A stretch of 64,000 nt of DNA from Limimaricola soesokkakensis (GCF_900172345.1 NZ_FWFY01000001.1:372001-436000), one strand, 5' to 3'. Positions 45,779 to 54,937 are shown, counted from the first letter of the stretch. Translations and numbers: made by a program. The notes: generated from the letters alone by a model not told the origin.

Positions 45779-45796
45779 GGTCTTTTGCAAAAGACC
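45779..45796. repeat. Perfect palindrome 1 in the imuB-dnaE2 gap
   Basis: GGTCTTTTGCAAAAGACC is a perfect 18-nt palindrome (8-9 bp stem). It sits 12 nt upstream of the dnaE2 ATG, where it could affect loading of ribosomes or end part of the imuAB transcripts. It has the same TTTTG-centre layout as the neighbouring palindrome. Confidence 0.75.
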
Positions 45797-45799
45797 GTG

Positions 45800-45821
45800 C
45801 CGGAGTTTTGGAAAACTCCGG
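45800..45821. repeat. Perfect hairpin 2 in the imuB-dnaE2 gap
   Basis: Arms CCGGAGTTTT and AAAACTCCGG flank a GG centre (10 bp, or 9 bp with a TGGA loop). It lies 15 nt past the imuB stop and 3 nt from palindrome 1. The two look like variants of one repeat type. On the minus strand the stem is followed by GCACGG and then palindrome 1, so it is not a classical terminator. Confidence 0.75.
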
Positions 45822-45836
45822 TTCTGTCGTACCGGC

Positions 45837-47357
45837 TCATGCGAAGACCCCGTGCAGGAACCAGCGGGGTTCGGCACCGCGCCCATCGTCCAGAAGCCCC
45901 TCGCGGTAGAGCCAGAAGCGCCGGCCGGTGTGGTCCTCGATGCGGAAATAGTCGCGCAGGCGCGTACCCGGCCGGTCGCGCCACCATTCCGGCGCGATCC
46001 GCTCGGGTCCCGCGAAGCGCGCTACGCGCAGCCGCTGGCGGCGCCAGAGGAGCTGCGCGGGCGGGCCTTCCGGAACGGCGTAGAGTACGCGCACCTCCTC
46101 GGGGGGCTCGAACAGCCGCAGCGGGCGATGCGGGCGCGGTGGAAAGGCGCGTCGTGGCAAATGCAGCGCCGGGCACCACAGCATCTGTCGCTCGGGGAGG
46201 TGGCTCGGCATCGGCAGGGGCCGGGTCAGGGTGCCCATGCCGAAGCGGGCCGAGAGTCGGTCGATCAGCCGCGCGAGATCCTCGGCATCATCGGCGGTCC
46301 CGTCGAGCCGGCGCTGGCGCTCGGGCAGTGCTTCGGCCACCAGCGCGGCCAGCGTGATCAGGTCGAAGCCGAAACCGGGATCGAGACCGTCGAGCCGCCC
46401 TTCGAACAGCCGCACCATGTGAGCGGGATCGCGCGAGGGCTGCGAGGTCGCGGCCTGCGCCTGTGCCACCTCGCCATCGGTGCGGTAAAGCGCCAGTCCG
46501 AGCCGTCGCGCGCCGAAGCCCGCCGCGACGAGCCCGGCGCAGAGCTCTTCGGCCAGCACGGGCAAATGCGGCACCGGATCGATCACCGGCTCCGCGAGCC
46601 GGGCCTGCACGGCGAAGCGCGGCGGGTCGTCGGGGCTGTCGACCGGTTCGGGCGTACGGCCCGAAAGCTGGTCGAGGCGCAGGAGCGGGTCCGCCTCGGG
46701 CGCGTTTGCGCGAAACCGGCGCGCGAGCGAGAGGCGCGGCACGGCGCGTAGCGCACCGATGGTCGAGAGGCCAAGCCGGTCGAGCAGTTGCACCGTGGCG
46801 GCGTCGAGCCGCAGCGCCGCCACGGGCAGCGGATCGGTGCGCGCGAACAGCGCGTCAGGATCGCAGATCGCCGGGGCGAAGCGGGCCAGCGCCCAAGCCG
46901 CGCCGCGCGTAGGGGCAATGGCGGTCCGGGCGGTGAGACCGAGGCCCGCCAGGCGGTTCTCGATCTCGGCCCGCATCGCCACCTCGCCGCCCCAGAGGTG
47001 TTCCGAACCGGTGATGTCCATGATCAGCGCGTCGGTTCCGTCTATCGCGGTCCAGGGGCACCAGCGCCGGGCCCAAAGCATGAGCCGCTCCAGCGCCGCG
47101 CTGTCGGCGCGGGGCTCGGCAAAGGCGGTGCGCAGCTCGGGGCAGAGCGCGCGCATGTCGACGACGCGCGCGCCCGGCCCGATCCCCAGCGCCTCGGCAG
47201 CCGCGTTCACCGCGTGGATCACCGGTCCGTGCGGCCCCTCGATTGCCAGCGCCAGCGGCACGTCATCGGGCAGGGCCCGGCCGCACCGCGCCGCATGGGC
47301 CTGCCAGCGCTCGATGGCAAAGCGCGGGAGGTGCAGCGACAGAATACGCCGCGCCAT
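45837..47357 (-). CDS. imuB: ImuB, inactive Y-family polymerase subunit of the SOS mutasome
   Basis: ImuB links DnaE2 to the beta clamp during damage-induced mutagenesis and lacks polymerase activity. From MARRILSLHLPRFAIERWQA it has 506 residues: a Y-family-like core (FAIERWQAHAARCGRALP, WTAIDGTDALIMDITGSEHL), a helix-hairpin-helix region (LLDRLGLSTIGALRAVPRLS), then the ImuB C-terminal part ending FRIEDHTGRRFWLYREGLLD and WFLHGVFA. The frame is open upstream to an ATG at 47687, which would add 110 residues rich in Ala/Arg/Pro; the conserved start is preferred. It is followed by two palindromes and dnaE2. Confidence 0.93.
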   Translation of the reverse strand: MARRILSLHLPRFAIERWQAHAARCGRALPDDVPLALAIEGPHGPVIHAVNAAAEALGIGPGARVVDMRALCPELRTAFAEPRADSAALERLMLWARRWCPWTAIDGTDALIMDITGSEHLWGGEVAMRAEIENRLAGLGLTARTAIAPTRGAAWALARFAPAICDPDALFARTDPLPVAALRLDAATVQLLDRLGLSTIGALRAVPRLSLARRFRANAPEADPLLRLDQLSGRTPEPVDSPDDPPRFAVQARLAEPVIDPVPHLPVLAEELCAGLVAAGFGARRLGLALYRTDGEVAQAQAATSQPSRDPAHMVRLFEGRLDGLDPGFGFDLITLAALVAEALPERQRRLDGTADDAEDLARLIDRLSARFGMGTLTRPLPMPSHLPERQMLWCPALHLPRRAFPPRPHRPLRLFEPPEEVRVLYAVPEGPPAQLLWRRQRLRVARFAGPERIAPEWWRDRPGTRLRDYFRIEDHTGRRFWLYREGLLDDGRGAEPRWFLHGVFA

Positions 47358-47891
47358 GATGCCTCGGGCAGCGTCGGCCTCGCCGGGCGTCGTCGATCCG
47401 CCCGTCATATAGCCGGTCCCCCGGGGCCGCGCACCAGCCGCATCCGGCCCGGCGCGCCAACGCGGGAGGGGCATCCCCACCGGTGTAAAAATCTCCTGCT
47501 CTTGCTTCTGTTTCGACGCTGCCGGTTCGACCGGTGACGCGCCTTCAGCCCCCGATGTGGCCTCGGTGGCCGCGCGCAGCGCCTCGGCCGCCCGCGCAAG
47601 GCGGCGGGGGTCGGCGGCGCGGGGGCGGGCTTCGGTCGTTCGAGGCGCGGGAAAGGCGAGGACGGGCAGCTTGTCCCCGCCACTCATCGTCGGCGTCCGC
47701 TCTGTTCGATGCGCGGATGCGCTTGGACTGCCTCGGGCGGCGCGGGCCGTGACAATGCGCGGCGCGGTGTCCCCCAGAACACCGCCCCCGTCATCGCCTT
47801 GCCCTTGATGCCTTCGCGAAAGCGCGCGTCACAACTGGTCTCCCCTGCCTGGAATGCCTGCGGGACGGGTGCCGGCCCAGTACGGCAGGGC
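47358..47891 (-). other. imuA-imuB spacer: possible ImuB N-terminal extension plus a 36-codon frame
   Basis: These 534 nt separate the imuA stop from the conserved imuB start. From ATG 47687 the imuB frame is open and, for its first ~48 codons, mostly ends in G or C (MSGGDKLPVLAFPAPRTTEA). Around residues 60-68 (AAA, CAA, ATT, TTT, ACA codons) that bias breaks. A 36-codon frame MTGAVFWGTPRRALSRPAPP (47684-47794) ends in an ATGA overlap with ATG 47687 and has AAGG upstream. Neither product is recognised. Coding status is undecided. Confidence 0.4.
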
Positions 47892-48560
47892 TCAAGCCAT
47901 GGCGCGCTGCGCTTCCGCCGCATCCATGTCGATCGCATGGTCGAACGCCAGATTTCCGCTCTGCGGGTCATGACCAGCCACCCAGCGTCCCGGCGCGCGG
48001 AACCGCGTGCGAAACAACTCGGCGCTCCACAACGCCGCGCCAGGCGCGCGCGCGTCGTCCGGCTCGGGCCGGGCGGGCAAGGCGGCAACCCGCCATCGCT
48101 CTCGCGCCGCGCTCAGTTCCGGCGCGGTGCCGCGCCGGATCAGCCACGCCGGGATGCCATGCGCCTCCGAACGCAGCGCCAGCCGCTTGGTCGCGGTGAA
48201 GTCGACCGCCGGGGCGGTGCCCCAGATCTCGCCGATCACCGCACCCAGTGCCGGACAGCCGAGCCCCTGCTCCATCGCCCAGAGCACGTCCTGCGCCCGC
48301 GATACCTGCAGGTGCAGGAGTTCGTAGCCCCCGAGGCCCGGTGGAAACGGCCGCCCGCTCTCGCGCAACGACAGCCGATCCTGTATCCACAGCACCGGCC
48401 CGTCCCCGGGATCGAGATGCGCCAGCGCGAAGGCCGGGGCGGCGGCATCCACCGCCGTTTCGGGAAAGATCTCCGACAGGGTGGGCTGGCGCAACGCCGC
48501 GGGCCTGCGCGGCAGCGCGTCCGAGGGGGCGGGGCATGAAGCGGGGGGCGACCACGTCAC
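47892..48560 (-). CDS. imuA: ImuA, RecA-like accessory protein of the SOS mutasome
   Basis: ImuA is a small RecA/SulA-like protein needed with ImuB and DnaE2 for damage tolerance and mutagenesis. From the GTG at 48560 it has 222 residues; a TTG at 48575 is the alternative. Visible features are TLSEIFPETAVDAAAPAFAL, the core strands PVLWIQDRLSLRESGRPFPP and YELLHLQVSRAQDVLWAMEQ, then GCPALGAVIGEIWGTAPAVD and TATKRLALRSEAHGIPAWLI as in RecA-fold proteins. No P-loop is obvious. An SOS box lies 22 nt upstream. First gene of the cassette, divergent from the cytochrome c peroxidase. Confidence 0.88.
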   Translation of the reverse strand: MTWSPPASCPAPSDALPRRPAALRQPTLSEIFPETAVDAAAPAFALAHLDPGDGPVLWIQDRLSLRESGRPFPPGLGGYELLHLQVSRAQDVLWAMEQGLGCPALGAVIGEIWGTAPAVDFTATKRLALRSEAHGIPAWLIRRGTAPELSAARERWRVAALPARPEPDDARAPGAALWSAELFRTRFRAPGRWVAGHDPQSGNLAFDHAIDMDAAEAQRAMA

Positions 48561-48581
48561 GGGTTCTCTCTGCAAATCAAT

Positions 48582-48596
48582 GTTCTGTATTTGTTC
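48582..48596. promoter_or_regulatory. LexA-binding SOS box (GTTC-N7-GTTC)
   Basis: GTTC-TGTATTT-GTTC on the + strand exactly matches the direct-repeat SOS box of alphaproteobacteria. It overlaps the -10 of the predicted imuA promoter, where LexA would block RNA polymerase until DNA damage. The peroxidase gene on the other side starts 89 nt away. Confidence 0.88.
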
Positions 48597-48621
48597 TAGT
48601 CCGCCCGCAGCGTTGCGTCAA
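48593..48621 (-). promoter_or_regulatory. Predicted sigma70-type promoter of imuA-imuB-dnaE2
   Basis: On the minus strand TTGACG (48616-48621) is followed by a 17-nt spacer and TAGAAC (48593-48598). The -35 is one base from consensus and the -10 keeps the first T and two central A positions. The -10 lies inside the SOS box. Transcription would start near 48586, just before the TTG/GTG starts of imuA. Confidence 0.6.
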
Positions 48622-48684
48622 ATGTTGTCTGCGTCATTGCGCCGCGTGAAGCGCTGCGGCACCTTCCGTCGAAGGGGGAGTGAC

Positions 48685-49998
48685 ATGACCGGGAAGACGA
48701 CGATAACGCTGGCCTTTCTCGGCTGGGCCGGGACGGGGCTGGCGCAGGAGCTGCCCGCGCCGCTCGACGATGCGGCCTGGCCCGATGTCGATCCGCGCGA
48801 GGCGGCGCTGGGGCAATTGCTGTTCTACGACCCGCTTCTCTCGGGCAATCGCGAGGTCGCCTGCGCCACCTGCCACCACCCCGAATTCGGCACATCCGAC
48901 GGGCTGTCATTGCCACTGGGCGATGGCGGGCAGGGGCTCGGACCGCTCCGCACCGTCGATCCCGAGAACCCGCCCGAACAGCGGGTGCCGCGCAACAGCC
49001 AGGCGCTGTGGAATGTCGGCGCGCTGGAATACGTGTCTATGTTCCATGACGGGCGGGTCGAGATGGATCCGAGCGCACCCGGCGGCATGCGCACGCCGCT
49101 CGATGCCGACATGGTCGAGGGCTTCGCCTCGATGCTCTCGGCTCAGACCATGTTTCCGGTGCTCAGCCCGGACGAGATGGCCGGTCACTACAGCGAGAAC
49201 GAGGTGGCGCAGGCGGTGCGGCTTGGAATGCTGACCGGGCCGGGCGGCGCCTGGGACCTGATCGCGCGGCGCGTGGCGGCAATTCCGGATTACGCGGTGC
49301 GCTTCGAGGATACCTATGGGCTTGCGCCGGAGGAGATCGGCTTTACCGACATCTCGGACGCCATTGCAGCCTTCATCACCTTCGAGTTCCGCTCCGATAC
49401 CAGCCCCTTCGATGCGCGGCTGCGCAAGGGGGCACCGCTCGACCCGCAGGCCGAAGCGGGGCTGGCGCTGTTCTACGGCGCGGCAGGCTGCGTCGATTGC
49501 CATTCGGGACCGTTCCAGACCGATCACGGCTTTCACGCCATGGGCGCGCCGCAACTCGGCCCGGGCAAGGCCGCGCGGTTCGAGAGCCACGCGCGCGACG
49601 AGGGGCGGTTCCGGGTCACCGGCCGGGCCGAGGATCTCCATGCGTTCCGCACGCCATCCCTGCGCAACGTGGCGCTCACCGCGCCCTATGGCCATGCCGG
49701 CAGCCATGCGAGCCTGCGCGGTTTCGTGGCCGATCACCTCGACCCGGTGGCGGCGCTGCCCGGCTATGACCGGGGGCAGGCGGTGCTGCCCCGGATGGAG
49801 GTGTCGGATTGGCGCATTCTCGACGACCCGGCCGAAAGCGACGCCATCGCCTCGGCGGTGACACTGCCACCGGTCAAGCTCGCAGCTGACGAGATCGACG
49901 CGCTGGTGGCGTTTCTGGAGAGCTTGACCGACCCGGTGGCACGGACCGGACGGCTCGGCATTCCCGAAGCGGTGCCCAGCGGCTTGCCGGTGCCCTGA
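48685..49998 (+). CDS. Di-haem cytochrome c peroxidase, CcpA/MauG family
   Basis: A periplasmic di-haem protein of 437 residues starting MTGKTTITLAFLGWAGTGLA, a signal peptide cleaved before QELPAP. Two CxxCH haem sites are present: CATCH at residues 60-64 and CVDCH at residues 269-273. FYDPLLSGNREVACATC and RNSQALWNVGALEYVSMFHD are typical of the bacterial peroxidase family, and RTPSLRNVALTAPYGHAGS follows near the end. It should reduce H2O2 with electrons from a small cytochrome or cupredoxin, though MauG-like oxidative functions cannot be excluded. A GGGGGAG ribosome binding site precedes it. It is divergent from the SOS cassette and convergent with kynU (9-nt gap). Confidence 0.92.
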   Translation: MTGKTTITLAFLGWAGTGLAQELPAPLDDAAWPDVDPREAALGQLLFYDPLLSGNREVACATCHHPEFGTSDGLSLPLGDGGQGLGPLRTVDPENPPEQRVPRNSQALWNVGALEYVSMFHDGRVEMDPSAPGGMRTPLDADMVEGFASMLSAQTMFPVLSPDEMAGHYSENEVAQAVRLGMLTGPGGAWDLIARRVAAIPDYAVRFEDTYGLAPEEIGFTDISDAIAAFITFEFRSDTSPFDARLRKGAPLDPQAEAGLALFYGAAGCVDCHSGPFQTDHGFHAMGAPQLGPGKAARFESHARDEGRFRVTGRAEDLHAFRTPSLRNVALTAPYGHAGSHASLRGFVADHLDPVAALPGYDRGQAVLPRMEVSDWRILDDPAESDAIASAVTLPPVKLAADEIDALVAFLESLTDPVARTGRLGIPEAVPSGLPVP

Positions 49999-50007
49999 GG
50001 GACGGTC

Positions 50008-51201
50008 TCAGGTCACGGCGGCGCGGGCGTGGAATTCGGGGCGGTCCCAAGACCCTTTGCGCAGGATCGTCGCCAGCACCTCGACGGCGCGGTCGATATC
50101 GGCCTCATCGAGATAGAGCGGCGTGATCCCGAAACGCAGGATGTCGGGCGCGCGGAAATCGCCGATCACCCCTTGGGCGATCAACGCCTGCATCACCGCA
50201 TAGCCCTGCGGATGGCGGAACGAAACCTGGCTGCCGCGCTGCGCATGCGCGCGAGGGGTCGCCAGTTCGAGGCCGGGGCAAGCGGCCTTGACGCCCGCGA
50301 TGAAGCGGTCCGAAAGCGCCAGCGAGGCGGCGCGCAGATCGCCGATGTCGACCCGGTCCCAGATGTCGAGCGCGGCATCGAGCGCCGCCATGGCAAGCAC
50401 GGGGGGCGTGCCCACCCGCATCCGCGCGATGGCGGGGCCGGGACGATAGCCCGGCTCGAAGGCGAAGGGCTCGGCATGGCCGAGCCAGCCGGACAGCGCC
50501 GGTTGCACCTCGTCGATCAGCCGGGGCGCCACGTGGATGAAGGCGGGCGCGCCGGGGCCGCCATTGAGGAACTTGTAGGTGCAGCCCACCGCGAAATCGG
50601 TATCGGCCGCGGCGACGTCGACATCCACCGCCCCCGCCGAATGCGCGAGATCCCAGATCGCCAGCGCCCCGACCTCATGTGCCTTGGCGATGAGCGCGGG
50701 CATGTCGTGGCGGCGGCCGGTACGGTAATCGACCTCGGTGATCATCATTACCGCGACGTCGTCGTCGATCGCAGCCTCGACCTCCTCGGGGGCCACGACG
50801 CGCAGCTCGTGGCCGCGCCCGAGCTGCTCGATTAGCCCCTGCGCCATATAGAGGTCCGAGGGGAAATTGCCGCTGTCGCTGAGGATCACGCGACGCTCGG
50901 GGCGCAGCGCCAGCGCCGCGGCCAGCGCCTGATGCACCTTGATCGACAGCGTGTCGCCCAGCACGGTGGTGCCTTCGGGCGCGCCGATCAGCCGGCCAAT
51001 CCGGTCGCCGAGTTTCGCGGGCTGGTCCATCCAGCCGGCTCGGTTCCAGCCGGTGATCAGCATTTCGCCCCATTCGCCGGTCATCGCGCGGGCCGTGCGG
51101 TCGGGGGCGGCCTTGGGTAGAGGGCCGAGCGAGTTGCCATCGAGATAGGTCACGCCCTCGGGCAGGGCGAACAGCGCCTTGGTGGCTTGGAAATCGGTCA
51201 T
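50008..51201 (-). CDS. kynU: Kynureninase
   Basis: Kynureninase is a PLP enzyme that cleaves kynurenine (or 3-hydroxykynurenine) to anthranilate and alanine in tryptophan catabolism. From MTDFQATKALFALPEGVTYL (AGGAGGAG upstream) it has 397 residues. Motifs are YLDGNSLGPLPKAAP at the N-terminus, SDSGNFPSDLYMAQG, and IWDLAHSAGAVDVDV with the PLP-contacting Asp. The Schiff-base Lys is in FAVGCTYKFLNGGPGAP near residue 222, and DILRFGITPLYLDEADIDRA lies near the end. No other kyn genes are in the window, so it appears as a single-gene unit. Confidence 0.95.
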   Translation of the reverse strand: MTDFQATKALFALPEGVTYLDGNSLGPLPKAAPDRTARAMTGEWGEMLITGWNRAGWMDQPAKLGDRIGRLIGAPEGTTVLGDTLSIKVHQALAAALALRPERRVILSDSGNFPSDLYMAQGLIEQLGRGHELRVVAPEEVEAAIDDDVAVMMITEVDYRTGRRHDMPALIAKAHEVGALAIWDLAHSAGAVDVDVAAADTDFAVGCTYKFLNGGPGAPAFIHVAPRLIDEVQPALSGWLGHAEPFAFEPGYRPGPAIARMRVGTPPVLAMAALDAALDIWDRVDIGDLRAASLALSDRFIAGVKAACPGLELATPRAHAQRGSQVSFRHPQGYAVMQALIAQGVIGDFRAPDILRFGITPLYLDEADIDRAVEVLATILRKGSWDRPEFHARAAVT

Positions 51202-51302
51202 CTCGGCGCTCCTCCTCGCGTTAACCCGCGAAGTTGTGGCAGCACGGCTGCCCTTGCGCAACAGCGCGTGACAGCGCCCCGACGGCAGGGCAGAAAAGAT
51301 GC

Positions 51303-51749
51303 ATGTACTGGATCGACTTCCCGCCCGCCTGGACCTTCTACGGATTGCTCTCCGCTTGGGGCCTTTCTCGTGTCGAGCCTGTCTGGCTCGGCTTCGGGCC
51401 GTATCACGTGGCGCTGGGCGGGATCGTCTTCCTCGTCGGGCTTGGCCTGATGCTCTGGGCCAGCGCCACGATGCTGCGTCATCGCACGAAGGTCATGCCC
51501 CGGCAGGAGGCGGCAGCGCTGGTGACCGACGGGCCGTTCCGTTTCTCGCGCAACCCGATCTACCTCGGAGACCTGTTGCTGCTCGCGAGCGGCGCGCTGG
51601 TATTCGACGCGCCCTTGGCTCTGCTTCTGGTGCCCGTGCTGGCCGCGATCCTGCAGCGACGTTTCATCCGGCCCGAAGAGACGATGCTGCGTCGCGGTTT
51701 CGGCGCGGCATTCGAGGATTGGGCCGCCCGCACGCGCCGCTGGCTGTAG
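51303..51749 (+). CDS. Isoprenylcysteine carboxyl methyltransferase-like membrane protein
   Basis: A 148-residue integral membrane protein starting MYWIDFPPAWTFYGLLSAWG, with four membrane segments. It carries the ICMT/PEMT-family cofactor motif: LVTDGPFRFSRNPIYLGDLL near residue 75 and the C-terminal FIRPEETMLRRGFGAAFEDW. Such bacterial proteins probably methylate a small molecule or lipid; protein prenylation is not expected, and the substrate is unknown. The frame is open further upstream to 51234 but the start chosen gives the family-like N-terminus. It is followed by a hairpin and pntA. Confidence 0.87.
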   Translation: MYWIDFPPAWTFYGLLSAWGLSRVEPVWLGFGPYHVALGGIVFLVGLGLMLWASATMLRHRTKVMPRQEAAALVTDGPFRFSRNPIYLGDLLLLASGALVFDAPLALLLVPVLAAILQRRFIRPEETMLRRGFGAAFEDWAARTRRWL

Positions 51750-51764
51750 CACGGCCATGACGCG

Positions 51765-51790
51765 GCGGCAGCAAAGTCAGCTGCCGCTCT
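51765..51790 (+). terminator. Hairpin between the methyltransferase-like gene and pntA
   Basis: GCGGCAGC pairs perfectly with GCTGCCGC (8 bp, loop AAAGTCA), followed by TCTTGTG, 15 nt after the stop. The U-tract is weak, so it is terminator-like at best. It lies immediately before a candidate pntA promoter. Confidence 0.45.
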
Positions 51791-51818
51791 TGTGAAACAT
51801 TCTTTCCCCGGCTACTCC
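51790..51818 (+). promoter_or_regulatory. Candidate pntAB promoter
   Basis: TTGTGA (51790-51795), a 17-nt spacer, then TACTCC (51813-51818) resemble a sigma70 promoter with a weak -10, 36 nt before the pntA GTG. The position after a hairpin fits, but the -10 is poor, so this is tentative. Confidence 0.3.
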
Positions 51819-51853
51819 TCTCGCAACCGCAGAATGACCGGAGGGGACGTGGC

Positions 51854-53425
51854 GTGAGGATCGGGGCACCGAGGGAGTTGCATGACGGCGAGGCGCGGGT
51901 ATCGATGACGCCTGCGTCGGCGCGGGATCTGCGGAAGCTGGGGCATGCGTGCCTGATCGAGGCGGGGGCGGGTCTGGCGGCGGGGTTCACCGACGCGGCC
52001 TATGAAGAGGCGGGGGTCACGGTGGTGCCGGACGCCGCGACGCTCTGGGCCGAGGCGGAGATCGTCACCAAGGTGCGGCCGCCGCTGGACGAGGAGCTCG
52101 GGCGGCTGCGCGAGGGCCAGACGCTGATCTCGTTCTTCTACCCGGGCCAGAACGCCGAGGCGCTGGGCCGGGCGAAAGACGCGGGCGCCACGGTGATCGC
52201 GATGGACATGGTGCCGCGGATCTCCCGCGCCCAGAAGATGGACGCGCTCAGCTCGATGGCCAACATCGCGGGCTACCGCGCGGTGATCGAGGCGGGCAGC
52301 AATTTCGGCCGCTTCTTCACCGGCCAGGTGACCGCCGCCGGCAAGGTGCCGCCGGCGCGGGTGCTGGTGATCGGCGCCGGCGTCGCGGGGCTCGCGGCGA
52401 TCGGCACCGCGACCTCGCTGGGCGCGGTGACGCTCGCGTTCGACGTGCGTCCCGAGGTGGCCGAGCAGATCGAGAGCATGGGCGCCGAGTTTGTCTATCT
52501 CGACTTCGAGGACAGCCAGGACAGCGCGGCCACGGGCGGCTACGCCGCGCCTTCCAGCCCGGAGTTCCGCGAGAAGCAGCTCGCCAAGTTCCGCGAGCTG
52601 GCGCCCGAGATCGACATCGTCATCTCGACGGCCCTGATTCCGGGCCGCGACGCGCCGGTGCTGTGGACCCGCGACATGGTCGAGGCGATGAAGCCCGGCT
52701 CGGTGATCGTCGATCTCGCCGCCGAGCGCGGCGGCAATTGCGAGCTGACGGTGCCGGAGGAGAAGTTCGTCACCGACAACGGCGTGACGATCATCGGCTA
52801 CACCGATTTCCCGAGCCGCATGGCGGCGCAGGCCTCGACGCTCTACGCCACCAACATCCGCCACATGATGGCCGATCTGACGCCGGCCAAGGACGGCGTC
52901 GTCAACCATAACATGGAGGACGACGTGATCCGCGGCGCCACCGCGACGCATCGCGGCGAGATCACCTACCCGCCGCCGAAGCCCAAGACCGCCGCCATCG
53001 CCGCCGCGCCCAAGAAGGAGAAGGCACGCGAGCTGACGGTCGAGGAAAAGCGCGGGCAGGAGATCGCGGCCTTCAAGAAGCAGACCAAGGACCAGATCGG
53101 CCTGCTGGCCGCGGGCGCGCTGGTGATGCTCTTGATCGGCGCGGTCGCGCCCGAGAGCTTCATGAGCCACTTCATCGTCTTCGCGCTGGCCTGCTTCGTC
53201 GGCTTCCAGGTGATCTGGGGCGTCAGCCATTCGCTGCACACGCCGCTGATGGCGGTGACCAACGCGATCTCGGGCATCGTCATCCTCGGCGCGCTGTTGC
53301 AGATCGGCTCGGGCAACTGGCTGGTGGTGTTTCTGTCGTTCATCGCGGTGCTGATCGCCTCGATCAACATCGTCGGCGGTTTCCTGGTCACGCGCCGGAT
53401 GCTCGCCATGTTCCGCAAGTCGTAA
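51854..53425 (+). CDS. pntA: NAD(P) transhydrogenase subunit alpha
   Basis: PntA carries the NAD(H)-binding domain of the proton-translocating transhydrogenase that makes NADPH at the expense of the proton gradient. The 523-residue product begins at a GTG ([20 protein letters not shown]). It shows the AlaDH/PNT domain with [20 protein letters not shown], the dinucleotide loop [20 protein letters not shown] near residue 170, and [14 protein letters not shown]-like sequence ([15 protein letters not shown]). A charged linker ([16 protein letters not shown]) leads to four membrane helices at the C-terminus. The anchor is thus part of the same chain, not a separate PntAB-type small subunit. pntB follows after 12 nt. 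Confidence 0.96.
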   Translation: MRIGAPRELHDGEARVSMTPASARDLRKLGHACLIEAGAGLAAGFTDAAYEEAGVTVVPDAATLWAEAEIVTKVRPPLDEELGRLREGQTLISFFYPGQNAEALGRAKDAGATVIAMDMVPRISRAQKMDALSSMANIAGYRAVIEAGSNFGRFFTGQVTAAGKVPPARVLVIGAGVAGLAAIGTATSLGAVTLAFDVRPEVAEQIESMGAEFVYLDFEDSQDSAATGGYAAPSSPEFREKQLAKFRELAPEIDIVISTALIPGRDAPVLWTRDMVEAMKPGSVIVDLAAERGGNCELTVPEEKFVTDNGVTIIGYTDFPSRMAAQASTLYATNIRHMMADLTPAKDGVVNHNMEDDVIRGATATHRGEITYPPPKPKTAAIAAAPKKEKARELTVEEKRGQEIAAFKKQTKDQIGLLAAGALVMLLIGAVAPESFMSHFIVFALACFVGFQVIWGVSHSLHTPLMAVTNAISGIVILGALLQIGSGNWLVVFLSFIAVLIASINIVGGFLVTRRMLAMFRKS

Positions 53426-53437
53426 GGGGGCCGGATC

Positions 53438-54937
53438 ATGAGCATCGGCATCGTTTCCGCCGCCTATATCGTCGCGGCCATTCTCTTCATCCTGTCGCTC
53501 GGGGGCCTGTCGAACCAGGAGAGCGCCAAGCGCGCGGTCTGGTACGGCATCGCCGGCATGGCGGTGGCGGTCTTCGTCACCGTGTTCGGCCCCGGCGTGC
53601 ACAACCTGTTTCTCATCCTCGTCGCGATCGCGGCGGGCGGCTTCGCCGGCTGGATCGTCGCCGGCCGCGTGCAGATGACCGAGATGCCGCAGCTGGTCGC
53701 CGCGCTGCACAGCTTCGTCGGTCTGGCGGCCGTCTTCATCGGCCTGAACGCCGACATCATGCTGCACGACGTCAACGCGCTGCTGGCAGCCAACGGGCTC
53801 GACCGCGCCGCGCTGGCGCTCTTGGACCCGACCGAGCTCGCGCAGGCGGGCGGCGGCTTCTTCGGCGAGCTCACCGGCTTCGGCAAGAAGCTGGCGCTGA
53901 AGGACGCGGCCGAGATCGGCATCCTCAAGACCGAGGTGTTTTTGGGCATCTTCATCGGCGCGGTGACCTTCACCGGTTCGGTGGTGGCCTTCGGCAAGCT
54001 CGCCGGCCGCGTCGACGGCAAGCCGAAGAAGCTGCCGGGCGGCCACATGCTCAACGCTGCCGCGCTGGCGCTGTGCCTGGCGCTGGGGCTTCTCTACCTC
54101 ACCGGCGCCGGCATCTGGACCATGGTGCTGGTGACGCTGATCGCCGGCTTCATCGGCTGGCACCTGATCATGGGCATCGGCGGCGCCGACATGCCGGTGG
54201 TGGTGTCGATGCTGAACTCCTACTCGGGCTGGGCCGCCGCGGCGATCGGCTTCACGCTGGGCAACGACCTGTTGATCGTCACCGGCGCGCTGGTCGGCTC
54301 CTCGGGCGCGATCCTGAGCTACATCATGTGCAAGGCGATGAACCGCAAGTTCGTCTCGGTGATCCTGGGCGGCTTCGGCGGCACGTCGGGCCCGGCGATG
54401 GCGGTCGAGGGCGAGCAGATCGCGATCGACGCCGACGGCGTGGCGCAGGCGCTGGAGGACGCCGACAGCGTGGTGATCATCCCCGGCTACGGCATGGCGG
54501 TGGCGCAGGCGCAGCAGTCGGTCTCCGAGCTGACCCGCAGGCTCCGGGCGCAGGGCAAGACCGTGCGCTTCGCGATCCACCCGGTGGCGGGGCGTCTGCC
54601 CGGCCACATGAACGTGCTGCTCGCGGAGGCCCGGGTGCCCTACGACATCGTGCTGGAGATGGACGAGATCAACGACGACTTCCCCGAGACGGACGTCGCC
54701 ATCGTCATCGGCTCGAACGACATCGTGAACCCCGCCGCCCAGGACGACCCCAACAGCCCGATCGCCGGCATGCCGGTGCTCGAGGTCTGGAAGGCCAAGC
54801 AGGTTTTCGTCTCCAAGCGCGGCCAGGGCACCGGCTATTCCGGCATCGAAAACCCCCTCTTCTTCAAGGACAACACACGCATGTTCTACGGCGATGCCAA
54901 GAAATCGCTGGATGAACTGCTCGGCAAGATTGCCTGA
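53438..54937 (+). CDS. pntB: NAD(P) transhydrogenase subunit beta
   Basis: PntB provides most of the proton channel and the NADP(H)-binding domain of the transhydrogenase. The 499 residues start [20 protein letters not shown] and contain about nine membrane helices up to residue ~290 (for example [20 protein letters not shown]). The NADP domain follows, with [60 protein letters not shown] and [18 protein letters not shown]. Length and motifs match the family, including the conserved Asp and His in the membrane part. It is co-transcribed with pntA and ends at a strong terminator. Confidence 0.97.
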   Translation: MSIGIVSAAYIVAAILFILSLGGLSNQESAKRAVWYGIAGMAVAVFVTVFGPGVHNLFLILVAIAAGGFAGWIVAGRVQMTEMPQLVAALHSFVGLAAVFIGLNADIMLHDVNALLAANGLDRAALALLDPTELAQAGGGFFGELTGFGKKLALKDAAEIGILKTEVFLGIFIGAVTFTGSVVAFGKLAGRVDGKPKKLPGGHMLNAAALALCLALGLLYLTGAGIWTMVLVTLIAGFIGWHLIMGIGGADMPVVVSMLNSYSGWAAAAIGFTLGNDLLIVTGALVGSSGAILSYIMCKAMNRKFVSVILGGFGGTSGPAMAVEGEQIAIDADGVAQALEDADSVVIIPGYGMAVAQAQQSVSELTRRLRAQGKTVRFAIHPVAGRLPGHMNVLLAEARVPYDIVLEMDEINDDFPETDVAIVIGSNDIVNPAAQDDPNSPIAGMPVLEVWKAKQVFVSKRGQGTGYSGIENPLFFKDNTRMFYGDAKKSLDELLGKIA

